Shown here: positions 1 through 11,573 of the stretch, one piece after another
Position numbering within the stretch: the first letter of the stretch is position 1
How the letters are laid out: the number at the start of each line of letters is the position of its first letter
Origin: Anaeramoeba flamelloides
Lineage: Eukaryota > Metamonada > Anaeramoebidae
Length of the DNA stretch: 64,000 nucleotides
Assembly: GCA_027625915.1 (NCBI GenBank)
Contig: JANTQA010000023.1
Span: forward strand, 18,600,001 to 18,664,000
Direction of reading: 5' to 3'
The notes under the pieces: generated by a model
Told to the model about the DNA's origin: nothing
The model's database searches: none
The model's input: the letters and a program-made list of their open reading frames with translations, nothing else
Made by a program: the position numbers and the translations under genes

Positions 1-1440
1 ATTGTAAAATTGTTTAGAAAATTCAATTTTCAAATCAATTAACATATTAGTAAAAATTTAAAAATATAATCCACATTTTCTTCGTAAATTTAGAAATTAC
101 CAACTAAACATTTATTATCGGATTTTGCATATTGACTAAATGATCTGAATCTAATAATTTATTTCTTTGAAAAATGTATTCATCAAAAAATCTCACATCT
201 TCAACTTTTTATTGATAGAGAAACTGATGAAAATTGAAATTGGAATATATTATTAATTATTCCTTTGATAAATAATAAATTTCTGAGAAAATCTATTCTG
301 AGAAATATTTTTTTTTTGAATGTATAAAATAGGAGTTTTATTTTCTTAGGATATTTCTTAATATATATTTATATATTTTTGAATTTGTCAACAGATATAA
401 TATTATAATGAATTGTAAAGTATTCTATCAAATCATTATCGCAAAGTATTTAGATTTTTATTGAATTTGCTGTCTTGTCACTCTGATTTACGATATTGTC
501 GCAAAAAAATTCCAGCTATTTCCCAACGGTTAAAAGATTTATTAACATCAAAAAATTAGTTTTATAAAAAAAAAAAAATAAAAATTCGTTCGAATAGTTT
601 GATAATATCGTAGCAAAAATTTATAAAATTGAACTAGGTTATTATTGTTTAAAGAACAATTTGAATTATATATTATGTTTATTTAAACTTTACAATTCTA
701 AATTATATTTTACTTAACAGTCTTAAAAAGTTGATCAGTAATTAAAACATTATAATTTTTTTAAAAAGAGAAATAATTCACAAATTGATATTTTTTTCAG
801 AAAAGATGATTTTAAATCTGGCTTATTCCCAGTAAAATGATTATTTAAAATGTGTTTTAACATGAATTGTTATATTGAGTGTAAAAAAATTTTTTTTTCA
901 ACTAAAGTCAAGTATAAATATAAAAGAAAAGTTCGTTTTAAACTTTTCAGAAAAAGTATTTCTTTTTTTTTTTTTCAAAAGTTAAATAATATTCCAGATA
1001 AAATTTTAAAATAAAAAAAAATAGAATTTCATCAGCCGATTCATGAAAATTTAACAAAAAAGGGGTTTAAATATAACTAAAAATCATTTAAAATTGAAAC
1101 ATAAAATGGATTATTTTGAACCTATACTTTTCTGATTTTTAGTAGATTACATTCGTTGCATTTTTTTTTTTAATGAAAAGGGTTTTCATCGAGTTGAAGA
1201 TATATCCCATTAGTTTGGATTTCTTTAACTCTTGGGATAAAATTTACAACGACAGCAACCTCAAAATCTAAGAATATCTTTCATTGAAGTTTTGAATTTG
1301 TTGTTTTTAAATTATTAAAAACTAATTATATTTAAAAAAAAACGGTTTTTATTCACCATTCACTTATCTATCATTCACTTATCTATCGTTCAATTAAAAA
1401 ATTTTTTAGAAATGAAATAATAAAAAAAAAAGATATTAGC
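1..1440. other. AT-rich non-coding DNA
   Basis: I see no gene here. The stretch is AT-rich with many homopolymer runs and stops in all frames. A small tandem duplication of a 15-nt unit (ATTCACTTATCTATC, twice) lies near 1358-1387, just before the LINE remnant starts. Confidence 0.6.
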
Positions 1441-1821
1441 TTATTATTTGAAAGAAGGAATTGGTGTTTATCAGGGGTGATCCTTTTTTCCCATTATTAT
1501 TCGGATATATTACTCATTTTTTTTCTCGACAAAGTCAAGCCCTTAACTATACATGTCCAAAATTTTGCCGATGACTTGATTTTAATTATGAAAGGATTGC
1601 TAATAGAAATAAATGGTCACGTTGAAAAAATATCTAAAATGATATTCATAATTTTGGAATAAATATGAATCTAGATAAAACTAAAGAAAAAACTACAAAT
1701 CCCAAAGAACTTCTATATCTTGGAATTTGGCTTGCTAAACAAACACACGTAAAGTTTAACTTGGATAAAGTTAAAACCAATTTTAAAAAATTAATTAATA
1801 TCATACAACAAAAAAAAAATA

Positions 1822-2015
1822 CAGTCAGTTCCACTTTTAAGGCAGAAACTGCAACGAAGTTTAAGGCGCAATAAAAATCTCAAATTAAGGCACAAAATTT
1901 AGATTATAGTAAAATAAATTGTAAAAAAAAAATTCCAAAAAATGTGCTTTAATTTGAGATTTTTTTGTGCATTAAATTTCGTTGACAGTTTGTGCCTTAA
2001 AAGTGGAACTGACTG
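1822..2015. mobile_element. MITE family A, copy 1 (Tc1/mariner-like ends)
   Basis: A 194-bp element with long terminal inverted repeats. It starts CAGTCAGTTCCACTTTTAAG and ends with the reverse complement (CTTAAAAGTGGAACTGACTG), flanked on both sides by TA. Nearly the whole element can fold back. TA target duplication and CAGT ends are typical of Tc1/mariner-derived MITEs. It interrupts the LINE reverse-transcriptase region between the GIWLA block and the AVLQIQLLYG block, so it is younger than that LINE insertion. Other copies in the window are at 3222, 10279 and 37386. Confidence 0.85.
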
Positions 2016-2484
2016 TACCAATGGATTAAAAATTCATTGTTTTGAAGCAGTTTTACAGATTCAATTATTATATGGATTAAAAATATTTGATCTGACATAA
2101 AAAGAATTCAATTCAATCGATGTATGGATAAATAAAAAAATAACAAAATTTTTATTAATAAATCCACACTCTCCTAGACTTATTTATAACACAGAAGCTA
2201 AAATCGACTCCGCAAGAATAGCGGTATATTTAAGAAGATTTAAAATAATTCAAAAATTAAAAATTTTGGATTTTAATCAAATAGTTAAAAATCTTAAATT
2301 TAAAGTGAAGAAATTAGAAAATATTAACTGGAAATCGAACGCATTAAAAGAACTAGAAATTGCAGATCTAAATAATTTGAGAAAAAAGTTAATTATAAAA
2401 TAGAACCAGTTGAAAGGTAAAAAATATTTAAAAATAATTTCTATCCAAAATAATATTAACAAAGAGTTGTGTAATCAAATTCCA

Positions 2485-2765
2485 CCAAGTGCCTAGGTTT
2501 TCTTGAGGGTTTCTATTTTATTTATTAAGTGTTCTAGGGTTTTTTTGAGATTTTCTATTTTATTTGGAAAATATATTAATTTTCGTTAGGTTTTTTTTAC
2601 TTAGGAAATAAACCGAAAATTTTAATAAATTTTCTGTTTATTTCTAAAGTAAAAAAAAACCTAGAAAACTTCACAAATAAATAGAAAACTCAAAAAAATC
2701 TAAGAAAAATCTATCGATTTTACAAATAAGTAGAAAATTCATTAAAATCTAACCCCAAAAGTTAT
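2485..2765. repeat. Foldback (inverted) repeat inside the LINE remnant
   Basis: The left arm near 2493-2570 (GCCTAGGTTTTCTTGAG..., TTTTTTGAGATTTTCTATTT) is repeated in inverted orientation near 2660-2740 (AAATAGAAAACTCAAAAAAA..., ACCTAGAAAACTT). A related half copy (GCCTAGTTTTTCTTGAGATT) recurs at 2951-2985, and the LINE coding signal resumes between and after them. This suggests a small foldback element inserted in the LINE 3' region. The boundaries are approximate. Confidence 0.5.
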
Positions 2766-3221
2766 TTAAAATGGGAGGACTCCACATCAATTTTAAAACT
2801 CAATAATTTTACAAAGTATCTAAACAGATATTATTATGTTCTGAACAAAGATAAAATCTAAATTTGGTAAATTATGCAAAAAATTAAAAAAATTGGATAT
2901 CATTGAAGATTTCGATCATTTTCTCTGTGGCCATGTCGTCAAGTGTTGTAGAATGCCTAGTTTTTCTTGAGATTTTCTGTTTCATTTCTAAAATCTATTG
3001 TTTTTCGAAATAAACTGAAAACGTGAGAAAAGCAAACAACACTTTTCTAGAATTTAAAAGAATAGAGTAAAATCTAAGATTTTAAGCAATTCTTTTGAAT
3101 CCTGGAAAATCTAACGACTATCCAGTCTATGAAAATAATCGTAAAATTTGGATATCAGAATTAAAAAAAATTAATATATTTAACATATTAAAAAATAATA
3201 ATATTTTTAATATTATTAAAC

Positions 3222-3416
3222 GGTCAGTTTCACTTTTAAGACACAAACTTTCAACGAAATTTAAGGCACCAAAAAATCTCAAATTAAGACATAAAATTCA
3301 GATTCTTATTTTTTACAAATTATTTTGCTAGAATTTGAATTTTGTGCTTCAATTTGAGATTGTTTTTGAGCCTTAAATTTCGTTGAAAGTTTGTGTATTA
3401 AAAGTGAAACTGACTG
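3222..3416. mobile_element. MITE family A, copy 2
   Basis: A 195-bp copy with the same terminal inverted repeats (CGGTCAGTTTCACTTTTAAG at the left, CTGACTG at the right), followed by TA. It lies right after the LINE block ending FNIIK. It differs from copy 1 at scattered positions, so the two insertions are not one recent duplication. Confidence 0.8.
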
Positions 3417-3499
3417 TAAAAAAAGACTCGATATATTTATTATCACTTGTGAACAATAAATTTATTTTTATCTTTAATAAAATTCCCAACTAAAATTTT

Positions 3500-3916
3500 A
3501 GGAATCCGGGGGGGTGAGGGTGTAGTAGAGTGTCGTAGAGTGACTATCTTTTCCAGAATTTTAAGGAATGAAGAAAAATCAAAGATTTTATTTTATTCTT
3601 TTGAATTCTGGAAAAGCTAATAGTGATTTTTTTTTTTTAATTTCAGAAATATAACAAAAATTTAACAAAATTTTGGGTTTATTTCTTAAATTAAAAAAAA
3701 AAAAACTAAAGGCAAACAAGAGAGATTAACAACTCCTCCGTTAAAATATAATAAAAAAAAAATTAATAAAAAACAACATTTTTATAAAGGGAGATGATTT
3801 TATCCCTATAAGTTATAATATTATTAGATAATAGGATATGTTTTTTATGAAGAAATTTACAAGAATATGTTCTATTTATAATTGCACACCTTATTGTAAA
3901 AAGATTCATTAAAAAA
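3500..3916. other. AT-rich non-coding DNA next to the LINE remnant
   Basis: No gene is visible. The segment near 3555-3625 (TTTTCCAGAATTTTAA... then TTTTGAATTCTGGAAAAGCT) is a short inverted repeat around ATTCTGGAAAA. The same motif flanks 3041-3105, so it probably belongs to the repeats that broke up the LINE. Confidence 0.4.
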
Positions 3917-4136
3917 ATAAACTCCATTTCAAAATCTTTGGCCAATTAAAAATCAAAACTACAAAATAAATAAATATTTTTATAAATTCAAGTTATCGAT
4001 TATCATAAAAAAATTTTTTTTTAATATTCAGTTATATACACTAGAAACATTTCTTTTTCATCTAAAAGTAAAAAAATAAAAAGTAAAAAATAAATAAAAA
4101 AAAATTGTGTCATTTAGTATGAAATTTACTTTATTT
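3917..4136. mobile_element. MITE family C, copy 1
   Basis: A 220-bp element with imperfect terminal inverted repeats. The left end reads AATAAACTCCATTTCAAAAT, and the right end is its inverse (ATGAAATTTACTTTATTT). The interior shares the order 'TTGGCCAATTAAAAATCAAA ... ATTCAGTTATATACACTAG' with copies at 32529 and 52347. It has no coding capacity. The family is probably a deletion derivative of a Tc1-like transposon, because copy 2 at 32.5-33.1 kb still holds the end of a transposase. Confidence 0.7.
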
Positions 4137-5465
4137 GAAAATCCAACAATCTATTTTGTATTTGGTATTATTAGAAAAATATTTCTATTTGTTAAAAACT
4201 TGCAAATTTGTTTCTGGTTCCCCAAAAGAGTGGAATTGTTTATTAAGATCAATTAAGAGGATCTTTGTACACTTTGATCTGCTTTCTACTGATAAATTCT
4301 AATAAATTAAAAAAATTTTTAGTTTAATTTCCTTTTTTTACAATTGTCAAACTGTTTCTTATCAAACATTCCCTGACAATGAATATTTTGAAGAACAACT
4401 AATTTTACAGAGTTTCTTAACACTTAACTTCATAAAATGCTTTATTCAGAACTTGAGCATAATAATTTCAAAAAGGAAGATCAAGTAAAAATTTTCCAAA
4501 CATTTATTGCAATTTATCAGTATAATTTATTGCTAAAAAAATTTAATAAATACAGATAAAATATCTAAAAAGTTTTACTTTATTTTACAAATTTTTTTAA
4601 TACAAGCTTTGAATAAAGCATTGTTTTCAATACAAATGTTTAGAAACTTTTCAAAATTGGTTGATCTTGTCCAGATTCTTTCTCTTGAGTTGTTTTAAAA
4701 GTTGAGCAAAACAATTAGAAAAATCGAAAAAGTAACTGAAAATGTTATTACTTTTTTGGAATTATCGATATTAATTCCAAACTAAAAGCATATTTTACCA
4801 TTAAGAGATTGTTGGGGCAAGAGATCTTTGTGAAATGGTTGAAATTTAGGTTTGTTTTTTATAAATTTGCACATTGTCAAAAATCATTTTTAAAGCCAAA
4901 ATCAGAATTTACTTGAAAGGATTGAATAATCACAATACAATTTTACTTTGCTTTACGCCTCATTTTAAAATATTCTAGAGTTGACATCACTTGTATAAAT
5001 AAATTTGGATATAATGTAAAAAACAAGAGTTAAAAAATGCTTTTAAAAATTTCCTGGTTTTGTTCGAAAATTTCTGAAAAGTTTTTTTCAAGAATTGGTT
5101 TTGATTGAAGTCTTCAGAAAATTCAAAATATTCATTAATATTTTTCACGATTGTAATACATCTCTTTTCCTTTTACTATTTAATACAATGGATTTCAGTT
5201 TTCAGAAAACAAAAGATTCGAAAATGCCTTAAAAAAGAATTGCTAAATACAACCCAATTGAAAATGATCGATTTATAGAGTTTGTCATCATTTTCAAAAA
5301 GAAAGAGTGTATAATCAAAAATTAATCTAATTAGTATTTACGAAAACTTGCAAAACTACACTGAAAACGTTCAAACAGAAGGATCTTTTTTCATTTAACT
5401 TGTTGTTTTGGAAAATCATTTTTTTCTTTAATTCTTTATCAAAGCAAAACATAAATTCATTAAAA
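4137..5465. other. Upstream intergenic region of the isomerase gene
   Basis: About 1.3 kb of AT-rich DNA with no open frame or repeat I can support. The last ~100 bases before the isomerase ATG should hold its promoter and leader. I see no clear TATA or initiator motif that stands out from the AT background. Confidence 0.4.
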
Positions 5466-8400
5466 ATGGACCCTTTAAAAAACTATTCAGAAGGTTACTT
5501 CTTTCATTGTAATGAAACGGATTTTACCTTAGATTATTCTGGAATGGTGGAAAATAAAGAAAAACTTTTGACATCTCATTCTGATCTTGTAAACCTTGCA
5601 TTAGATACCGTTCAAAAAATCGAAAAAGGTGAAATTGTGAATAAAACAGAAGTTACTCAGGGTAAATTCGTTTCTTCTTTTTCTAAAAAAAACAAAAAAA
5701 AAAAAAAAAATATCCCTTTAAAGCAAAAAAGAGGAAAAAAACGTCAAAAAACAACTCAAACAAAAACAAAAAAAAAATTCTTCTTTCCTTATAATTCAAT
5801 AGAAAGCGAAAACAGAGCAGTTGATCATTACAACCTTCGTATGAAAAAAGAACTTGTTGAAGGAAAAAGTTTATCGATAAGTTTAAAATATAACGCAAAG
5901 ATTGTCGAAGAAATCACCCCAATTCTTAAGGGGGAACTGAAGGCGCCCAATGGACAAAAATACACTGATGTTATTTTCAATGGCATTGGAGGTTCTTCCC
6001 TTGGTCCCTATATGCTCGTCATTTCTCAATATGGAATTGACTACAACACTTTGTCAGGGTTACCAATGAAACTCCACTTCACATCAAATACCGATCCAGA
6101 TTCATTTTCACACTTGATCAAAAAGCTTGATTTAAACACCACAATCCTCGTCTCAATTTCAAAATCTGGGACCACATCAGAAACAAAAGGAAACCTTGAA
6201 GCCTTTACACAAATCCTTAAGGATCAAGGCATTGAAAAAATTGGTGCACACATGATCGCAATTACAACAGCAGACTCCTTATTGGACAAGTTTGCCAAAA
6301 AGAACCAATTCCTTGCCTCTTATGTTATGAATGTTGAAACCGGTGGTAGAACTTCCATTTGTAGTGCCGTTGGTATGGTACCTGCTGCCTTTGCTCAAAT
6401 TAATTTTGAAGAATTCTTAAAAGGTAATCTAATTTGTTTTTTTTTTTTTTTTTTATTATATGTTTGTGTTATTGTTCTTGTTTTTGATTTTGCCATTTAG
6501 TTTTCTCTTCCTCAATACCTTTATTTTCGATTGATCTGAAAAAAAAAAAAAGTAAAAAACTCAATACTCTCAATTAACTCAAGTTTTTTTTTGATACTTT
6601 TCAATTGATTTTTTTGTAGTATTTTTTTGATTTGCTTTTTTTTCTTTTTTTTTTTTTTTCAATTTTGAGAGGCTTGACTTTTCTTGTCAAAGGAATTGGC
6701 TATAATTCAACAAATTACTTGAAAAAAAGTCTCAAATATATACTTTTTGGATAGCTCGTTCAAAAATCCCTTTGTGTTTGTTTTTATTCTTTGTTTGAAA
6801 AAAAAAGTAAAATTCAATATTTAGGAAATAAGTCAACACCACCCACTTCTTTAAACATTGATTTTAGTTCAAACTAGAGAAAAATTATACTTGCTTTTCT
6901 TTTTTGAATTGATTTGTGTTTTTCAATAAACTTTTCAATACTGAGACGAGCTAAAAGTTTACTCAACACTAGAGTGAAAACCCATTCGAGAAAAACATGT
7001 CTAGTTTCAAAATAAATTTTCTATTTTGGGATATTCATTGACTGATCTTGAAAAATACATTTTTGGTTTTTTCCAAAAATGTTTTTTAATTTTTATAAGA
7101 ACAAGTAATTAAATTAGCTTTTTACACAAGTATATTGGATTTTACAAACTAGTTTTCGAAAATAAACTTTTTTTTTTTTTTTTATTTATTTTTTATATCA
7201 TACAGCATACATTCTCCTCATTTAAAAAAAAATTCAATTTATTGTCATGACCAAAGACTTTTAAAATTTTGGTAATAAGAAATTTGAGTTTATCTGAAAT
7301 TGACATTGGCCAAAAACCAATCTGTATTAGATCAGTTATTAGTTTTGAATTGTTAATAAATTCCATTACTTTTTTTTTTTAAATATAGTTCTTTAAAAAA
7401 GTGAGTACAAAAAGTTTTAAAAATTTCCAACCAAATTTGCCAAAAGAGTGAATCAAATAGACTGAAAAATACTTTTTAAAACTTTTAGTACTCATTTTTT
7501 TTTTTTTTAACAACTGTAAAAGATTTAAAATAATTTTTTCATTAAAATTGAATTATTCTAATGCTAAAAATAAGATTGACAAAAATAATTTTAAAATTCA
7601 ATTTCTTAAGCACCAACAATAGAAAAAAATATATGTTAAGAATATATTTATTAAAACTTGTTACCTTCTCAAATATTTTTAATTAAAATATAGTTAATAC
7701 ATCATTTTATAAAAAACACTGAACATACAATAATAAATTACTTTTAACTTTATTAACTAATATTTACTTTGATATTTGTTCTCCAACTAAGAAAATTTTT
7801 TTAATTTTTAATGTTTTTTTTTTTTTTCAAAAATGAACTTTGTGTTGTACTATTTTCAAAAAATAATAAAGACACAAAATTTACTTCTAGTTCAATTTGA
7901 ATAAGGACCAAAAATAAAACAATAAATATTTTTTTAAAAAGATAATTCTTATTACAAAAGTACAAAAAATGATGTCTTAATAATTTATAGTTATTTACAA
8001 AGTTCAAATTTTTCTCCTTTAATATTTTATTGTTTTCTTTTAACAAAGTTATTTTTTTTTTTTATTTATTATCTATTTCAAAACTTTTAATTTTTTCTCA
8101 ACATTCAAAAATCCTTGAAATGAATTCTTAAATTAAAATAATATTCCCTTGAATTATTAATTAATTAAAAAATGAATAATTTTAATATTTTTTTTCTAAT
8201 TTAAATTCAAATTAATTACGGAAATAGGACAATCTACTATGGACGAAATGACGAGAAGACCCGAAGTATCCGAAAACCCAGCAATGATCATCTCACTTGC
8301 AATTGAAGAATTGACACATAATGAAAAACATAAAAATATGATCATGTTATGTTATTCTGATTTTCTGAAGGAATTTCCTAATTATCTCCAACAATTATAT

Positions 8401-9108
8401 ATGGAATCCATTGGTAAGAATTATGACATTTTTGGAAAAACGAAACATGAAGGACAAACCATTTTTGGAGGTGTAGGTACAATGGTACAACACGCTTTTA
8501 TGCAACAAGTGCAAAAGGGGATCAAAGATTGCTTTGTAAGATTCCTTAATTTCCGTAAAAGGAAAAGTGATTTCTTAGTTGAAAGCTCGGGTAGTATGGG
8601 TAGACAATTATTAGGATTTGTTAAGGGCACAGAATCCGCTTTAACCAAAAATAATGTTCCATTTTTTACAACAACTTTCAAAATGAACAACCCTTTTAAT
8701 GTTGGAATGATGGTCGCACTTGAAGAAAGAATCGTCACCTTCATTGGCGCATTTAGACAAATTAATTGCTATGACCAACCTGGTGTTCAAGCCGGAAAAC
8801 TTGCCTGTAAACATTTTAATGCTCTTTCAAAAATCGTTTTAAATAATTTAATTGAGTACTTTTCGAACGAAAATAATTCCTTCACTGGAGAGGCCAAAAA
8901 GTACTTTTTACAATTTGCTAAGACCCAAGATAAAAAAGAATTTTCTGAAAAGGAAATTTTGGGCGATTCCATTTTTGTAGATGCCCTTCTTTCAGACATT
9001 GATGCAAATATTGAAATCGATAAAAGTTACAATGAATTAAAAAAATTGATAACAATAGAGCGTGTAATGAAAGAAAATAAATTTATTTATACCATCACTA
9101 AAAAATAA
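5466..9108 (+). CDS. GPI: Glucose-6-phosphate isomerase (cyanobacterial/plastid/chlamydial type)
   Basis: Interconverts glucose 6-phosphate and fructose 6-phosphate in cytosolic glycolysis and gluconeogenesis. Three exons with matching phases, 5466-5661, 5803-6423 and 8228-9108, give 565 residues, close to the family length. Visible motifs: ESENRAVDHYNLR near the N-terminus; GIGGSSLGPYM; the signature SISKSGTTSETKGNLEAF; GGRTSICSAVGMVPAA; YLQQLYMESIGK, whose Glu is the base in this family; QHAFMQQVQKG, with the active-site His; and CYDQPGVQAGK, with the C-terminal Lys. ELKAPNGQKYTDVIFNGIGG and the YLQQL-MES block match the cyanobacteria/plastid/chlamydia branch better than the animal type. 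I chose the ATG at 5466; an upstream in-frame TTG exists but is not a credible start. Intron 1 (141 nt) is a multiple of three without stops. Retaining it would insert 47 mostly lysine-rich residues between TQ and ESENRA. Intron 2 is 1,804 nt. Confidence 0.95.
7393..7510. repeat. Inverted repeat in isomerase intron 2
   Basis: Arms of about 30 nt (AAAAAAGTGAGTACAAAAAG... and ...AAAACTTTTAGTACTCATTT) face each other across roughly 50 nt. This may be a small MITE or a degenerate end pair. It lies within the 1.8-kb second intron and has no coding potential. Confidence 0.5.
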
Positions 9109-10278
9109 GTTAAATATTCTTTAGAAAAGATCTCTTGCGATTATTCTTTGTTTTTTATTTTTATTTTACATTTTTATTGATTTTTTTTTTTTTTACACAT
9201 TTAGATCTTGAATTCTTTCTTTAATTTTTTTTTTCATTGATTATTGGCTATATTTTTATTATTTTATTATGAGAAATTTTTTTTACAAAAATTTATTACT
9301 TATTTCATCCCTAATGATACAATTTTTTTTTTATTTTTTTGTTGTTTTTTATTTTGATCCACTTTTAGTTGTTCATTTGATTTTTATTTACAAGAGGAAT
9401 TTTGAGAAACAATGAAATATTATTAAAAATAAAGTTACTATTGTTAAATCAATTAATTCTTGAAGGGGAAATAGATTTGAAAATTGTAATTAAAAAATCA
9501 TTAAGTTTTCCTTCTAAATGTGACAAGTTGGCGGGCATTGTTACTTGTCTGCAAAAGACTCTTCTTTTGTGCTAATAAATATGTTTTTTTGTGAAAAAGT
9601 GTTTTTTGTCAATAAGTGTTTTTGTTTTTGCAATAAATTTTTTGTTTCATGAGAAGGTGATGTTGTTGGGGAAATATCTTGTTTTTGTGGTAGAGAAAAC
9701 AATCAAATGATAGGATTTGTAGGACAAATACAAAATAAATTTGAATATCTTTTTGTTTCAGATCTTAAATTAAAAAAAAATATTTTCTTGTGAAAAAAAA
9801 CAAAAATAAAATCATTAAAAAAGTAAAATTTTATATTTTTGGATATATAAACAATACAATAGATGAAAAGTAAAATACCTTTTTTGACAAAATAATTAGA
9901 ATTAAAAATTTAGAGACAAATGAACAACTAACATTTAATTGTGAAAATGCTGAGATCTAAAATAGAAGAGTTTTTAAAAAAGTTAATATGACTTGCAAAA
10001 GTTATATTCTCAAGAAGAAAGAAAATTTTACATTATATTTAATTGATCAATTAAAAGAAAAAAAGAAAAATAACATGTATTTGTTGAAATTTCTTTATAA
10101 TTTAATGTTAAATATACTTTGTATTATCAAAAGAAGATTACAAGTTTTTTGATATTGATTTTTTGAGGGGAAATCAGATAATTCTTTCATAGAAATAAAA
10201 AATAATAATAATAAAATTTAATAAAGAAAAAAGAATAGTACTTTTATATGGCTACAATAACAAATAAATCCTGATATA
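9109..10278. other. 3' flank of the isomerase gene and intergenic DNA
   Basis: T-rich tracts follow the isomerase stop. A slightly more GC-rich patch near 9500-9730 contains repeated AATAA...TTTTTGTG/GTGTTTTT phrases but no open frame. No gene is supported. Confidence 0.4.
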
Positions 10279-10472
10279 AAGTCAGCCCCACTTTTAAGAC
10301 ACTGACTTTCCAAGGTAATTAAGGTACAGAAAAATCTCAAATTAAAGTACATTATTTGGTTTTTTTTTTACACTTATTTTTTTTATACAATTTGAATATA
10401 ATACCCCAATTTGCTATTTTTCTTGTGTTTTAAATTTGGTTTAAATACGTGTCTTAAAAGTGGAACTGGCTG
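10279..10472. mobile_element. MITE family A, copy 3 (diverged)
   Basis: The most diverged copy of family A. Left end AGTCAGCCCCACTTTTAAGA, right end CTTAAAAGTGGAACTGGCTG followed by TA. The internal 'CTCAAATTAAAGTACA' block is kept. The length is about 194 bp, as in the other copies. More mismatches between the arms suggest an older insertion. Confidence 0.75.
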
Positions 10473-11538
10473 TAATAAATCAAGAAATTTTCTGAAAAAT
10501 TGAAAAAACCAAATTAAATGTGAATAATTTTGAAAAAAACAAGGTTTATTTTGATATCCAATTGAAGATCAAAAAAATTCCAATTGAAATAAAGATTATC
10601 ACTCTGTTATCATTTTTTCCAGTTTCAATAATATTAGAATCTCCCCTTTTTATTAAGTGATTATCACTATATTACAATAAAAAAAAAAATTTGCAATTAA
10701 ATACACCTAAAAAAATCGAAAAAAGTAAAAATCTACAAAAATCCGAAAAAAAGATTTCAATTTTGAAATTTCAAAATAATTTTTTTTTCTTCAAACATCA
10801 CTTCAAATCCTCTTTAAATATATGTTATTCACAAGATTATAATGAGTTAACTTGTGCTGGAAAATGATTTATTATTGTTATAAATTAATTACTTCTCCCC
10901 TTTGATTTTTAATCAAATAAAAAGCAATTAACTCTCTTCATTCGGTTTAGAGATACTATTTATTTATTTGGCCTTTCAGAAAAAAAGGGGAATTTACTTC
11001 TCTTAAAATTCAGAAAACTAAATTGAGTTTAAAATACTTTTAATGACTAAATTAAAAGATTGTTTGGACTACTCTTTGAATTAGTAGTCACACATTTTGT
11101 CACTTCAAACTCCCTGTTTAACAGATTAAGAGCTCTTGGGCACGTAACCCTTACAAATAAATCCACTTCTCTTAAAATTAAACCAGTCAAAATAACAAAA
11201 TTTAAAGATATTTTTTAGTAATTTGAGGTTGAATTAGTATATCAAAATTTAATTTTTTCAAATAGAAAAATATAAAATGATTCTGACAGATATTTTGGAA
11301 AATTGATTAACTAGGTAATGAAATATTGAATATCACAGGAGTTATTATTATTCATCTTTTTTAATAGTAAGAATCCCCCAAATAATAAATTAGAAACCGA
11401 TTGTTTACTACAAGATGTTATTTAAGTTCTTGAAAAGTGCTGATGAATTTATTAAATCTATTAAAACAATTTCCAATATTTGTAAATAATGTTGTTAATA
11501 TTACATTTTTTTCCAATTTGTTGATTTTATTAAACTAT

Positions 11539-11573
<35 letters not shown>

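Larger units (their letters stand above)
1455..3500 (+). mobile_element. Decayed non-LTR retrotransposon (LINE), 5'-truncated
   Basis: Pieces of a LINE polyprotein appear in order on the plus strand. A GDPFFPLLFGYITHFF stretch (RT box with the xGDPLSPLLF pattern) lies near 1474-1530. The FADDLILIM catalytic box is at 1563-1590 in the next frame. NLDKTKE...LYLGIWLA, the block after the catalytic box, is at 1662-1740. The post-RT region (AVLQIQLLYGLKIFDLT, then INPHSPRLIY...AKIDSARIAVYLRRFK) is at 2040-2260. A zinc-knuckle-like segment (DIIEDFDHFLCGHVVKC) is at 2895-2945, and a last block (ENNRKIWISELKKINIFNIL) at 3128-3190. The copy is dead: frames change between blocks, a TAA interrupts the post-RT block, and two copies of a 195-bp MITE plus a foldback repeat split it. 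A second copy on the minus strand at 33.2-33.7 kb supports the 3' end. I do not see the endonuclease part, so the copy looks 5'-truncated. The clade is not assigned. Confidence 0.8.

Noticed and set aside
8421-8999. Minus-strand open frames over isomerase exon 3
   Set aside because: They overlap a well-supported conserved exon; antisense shadows.
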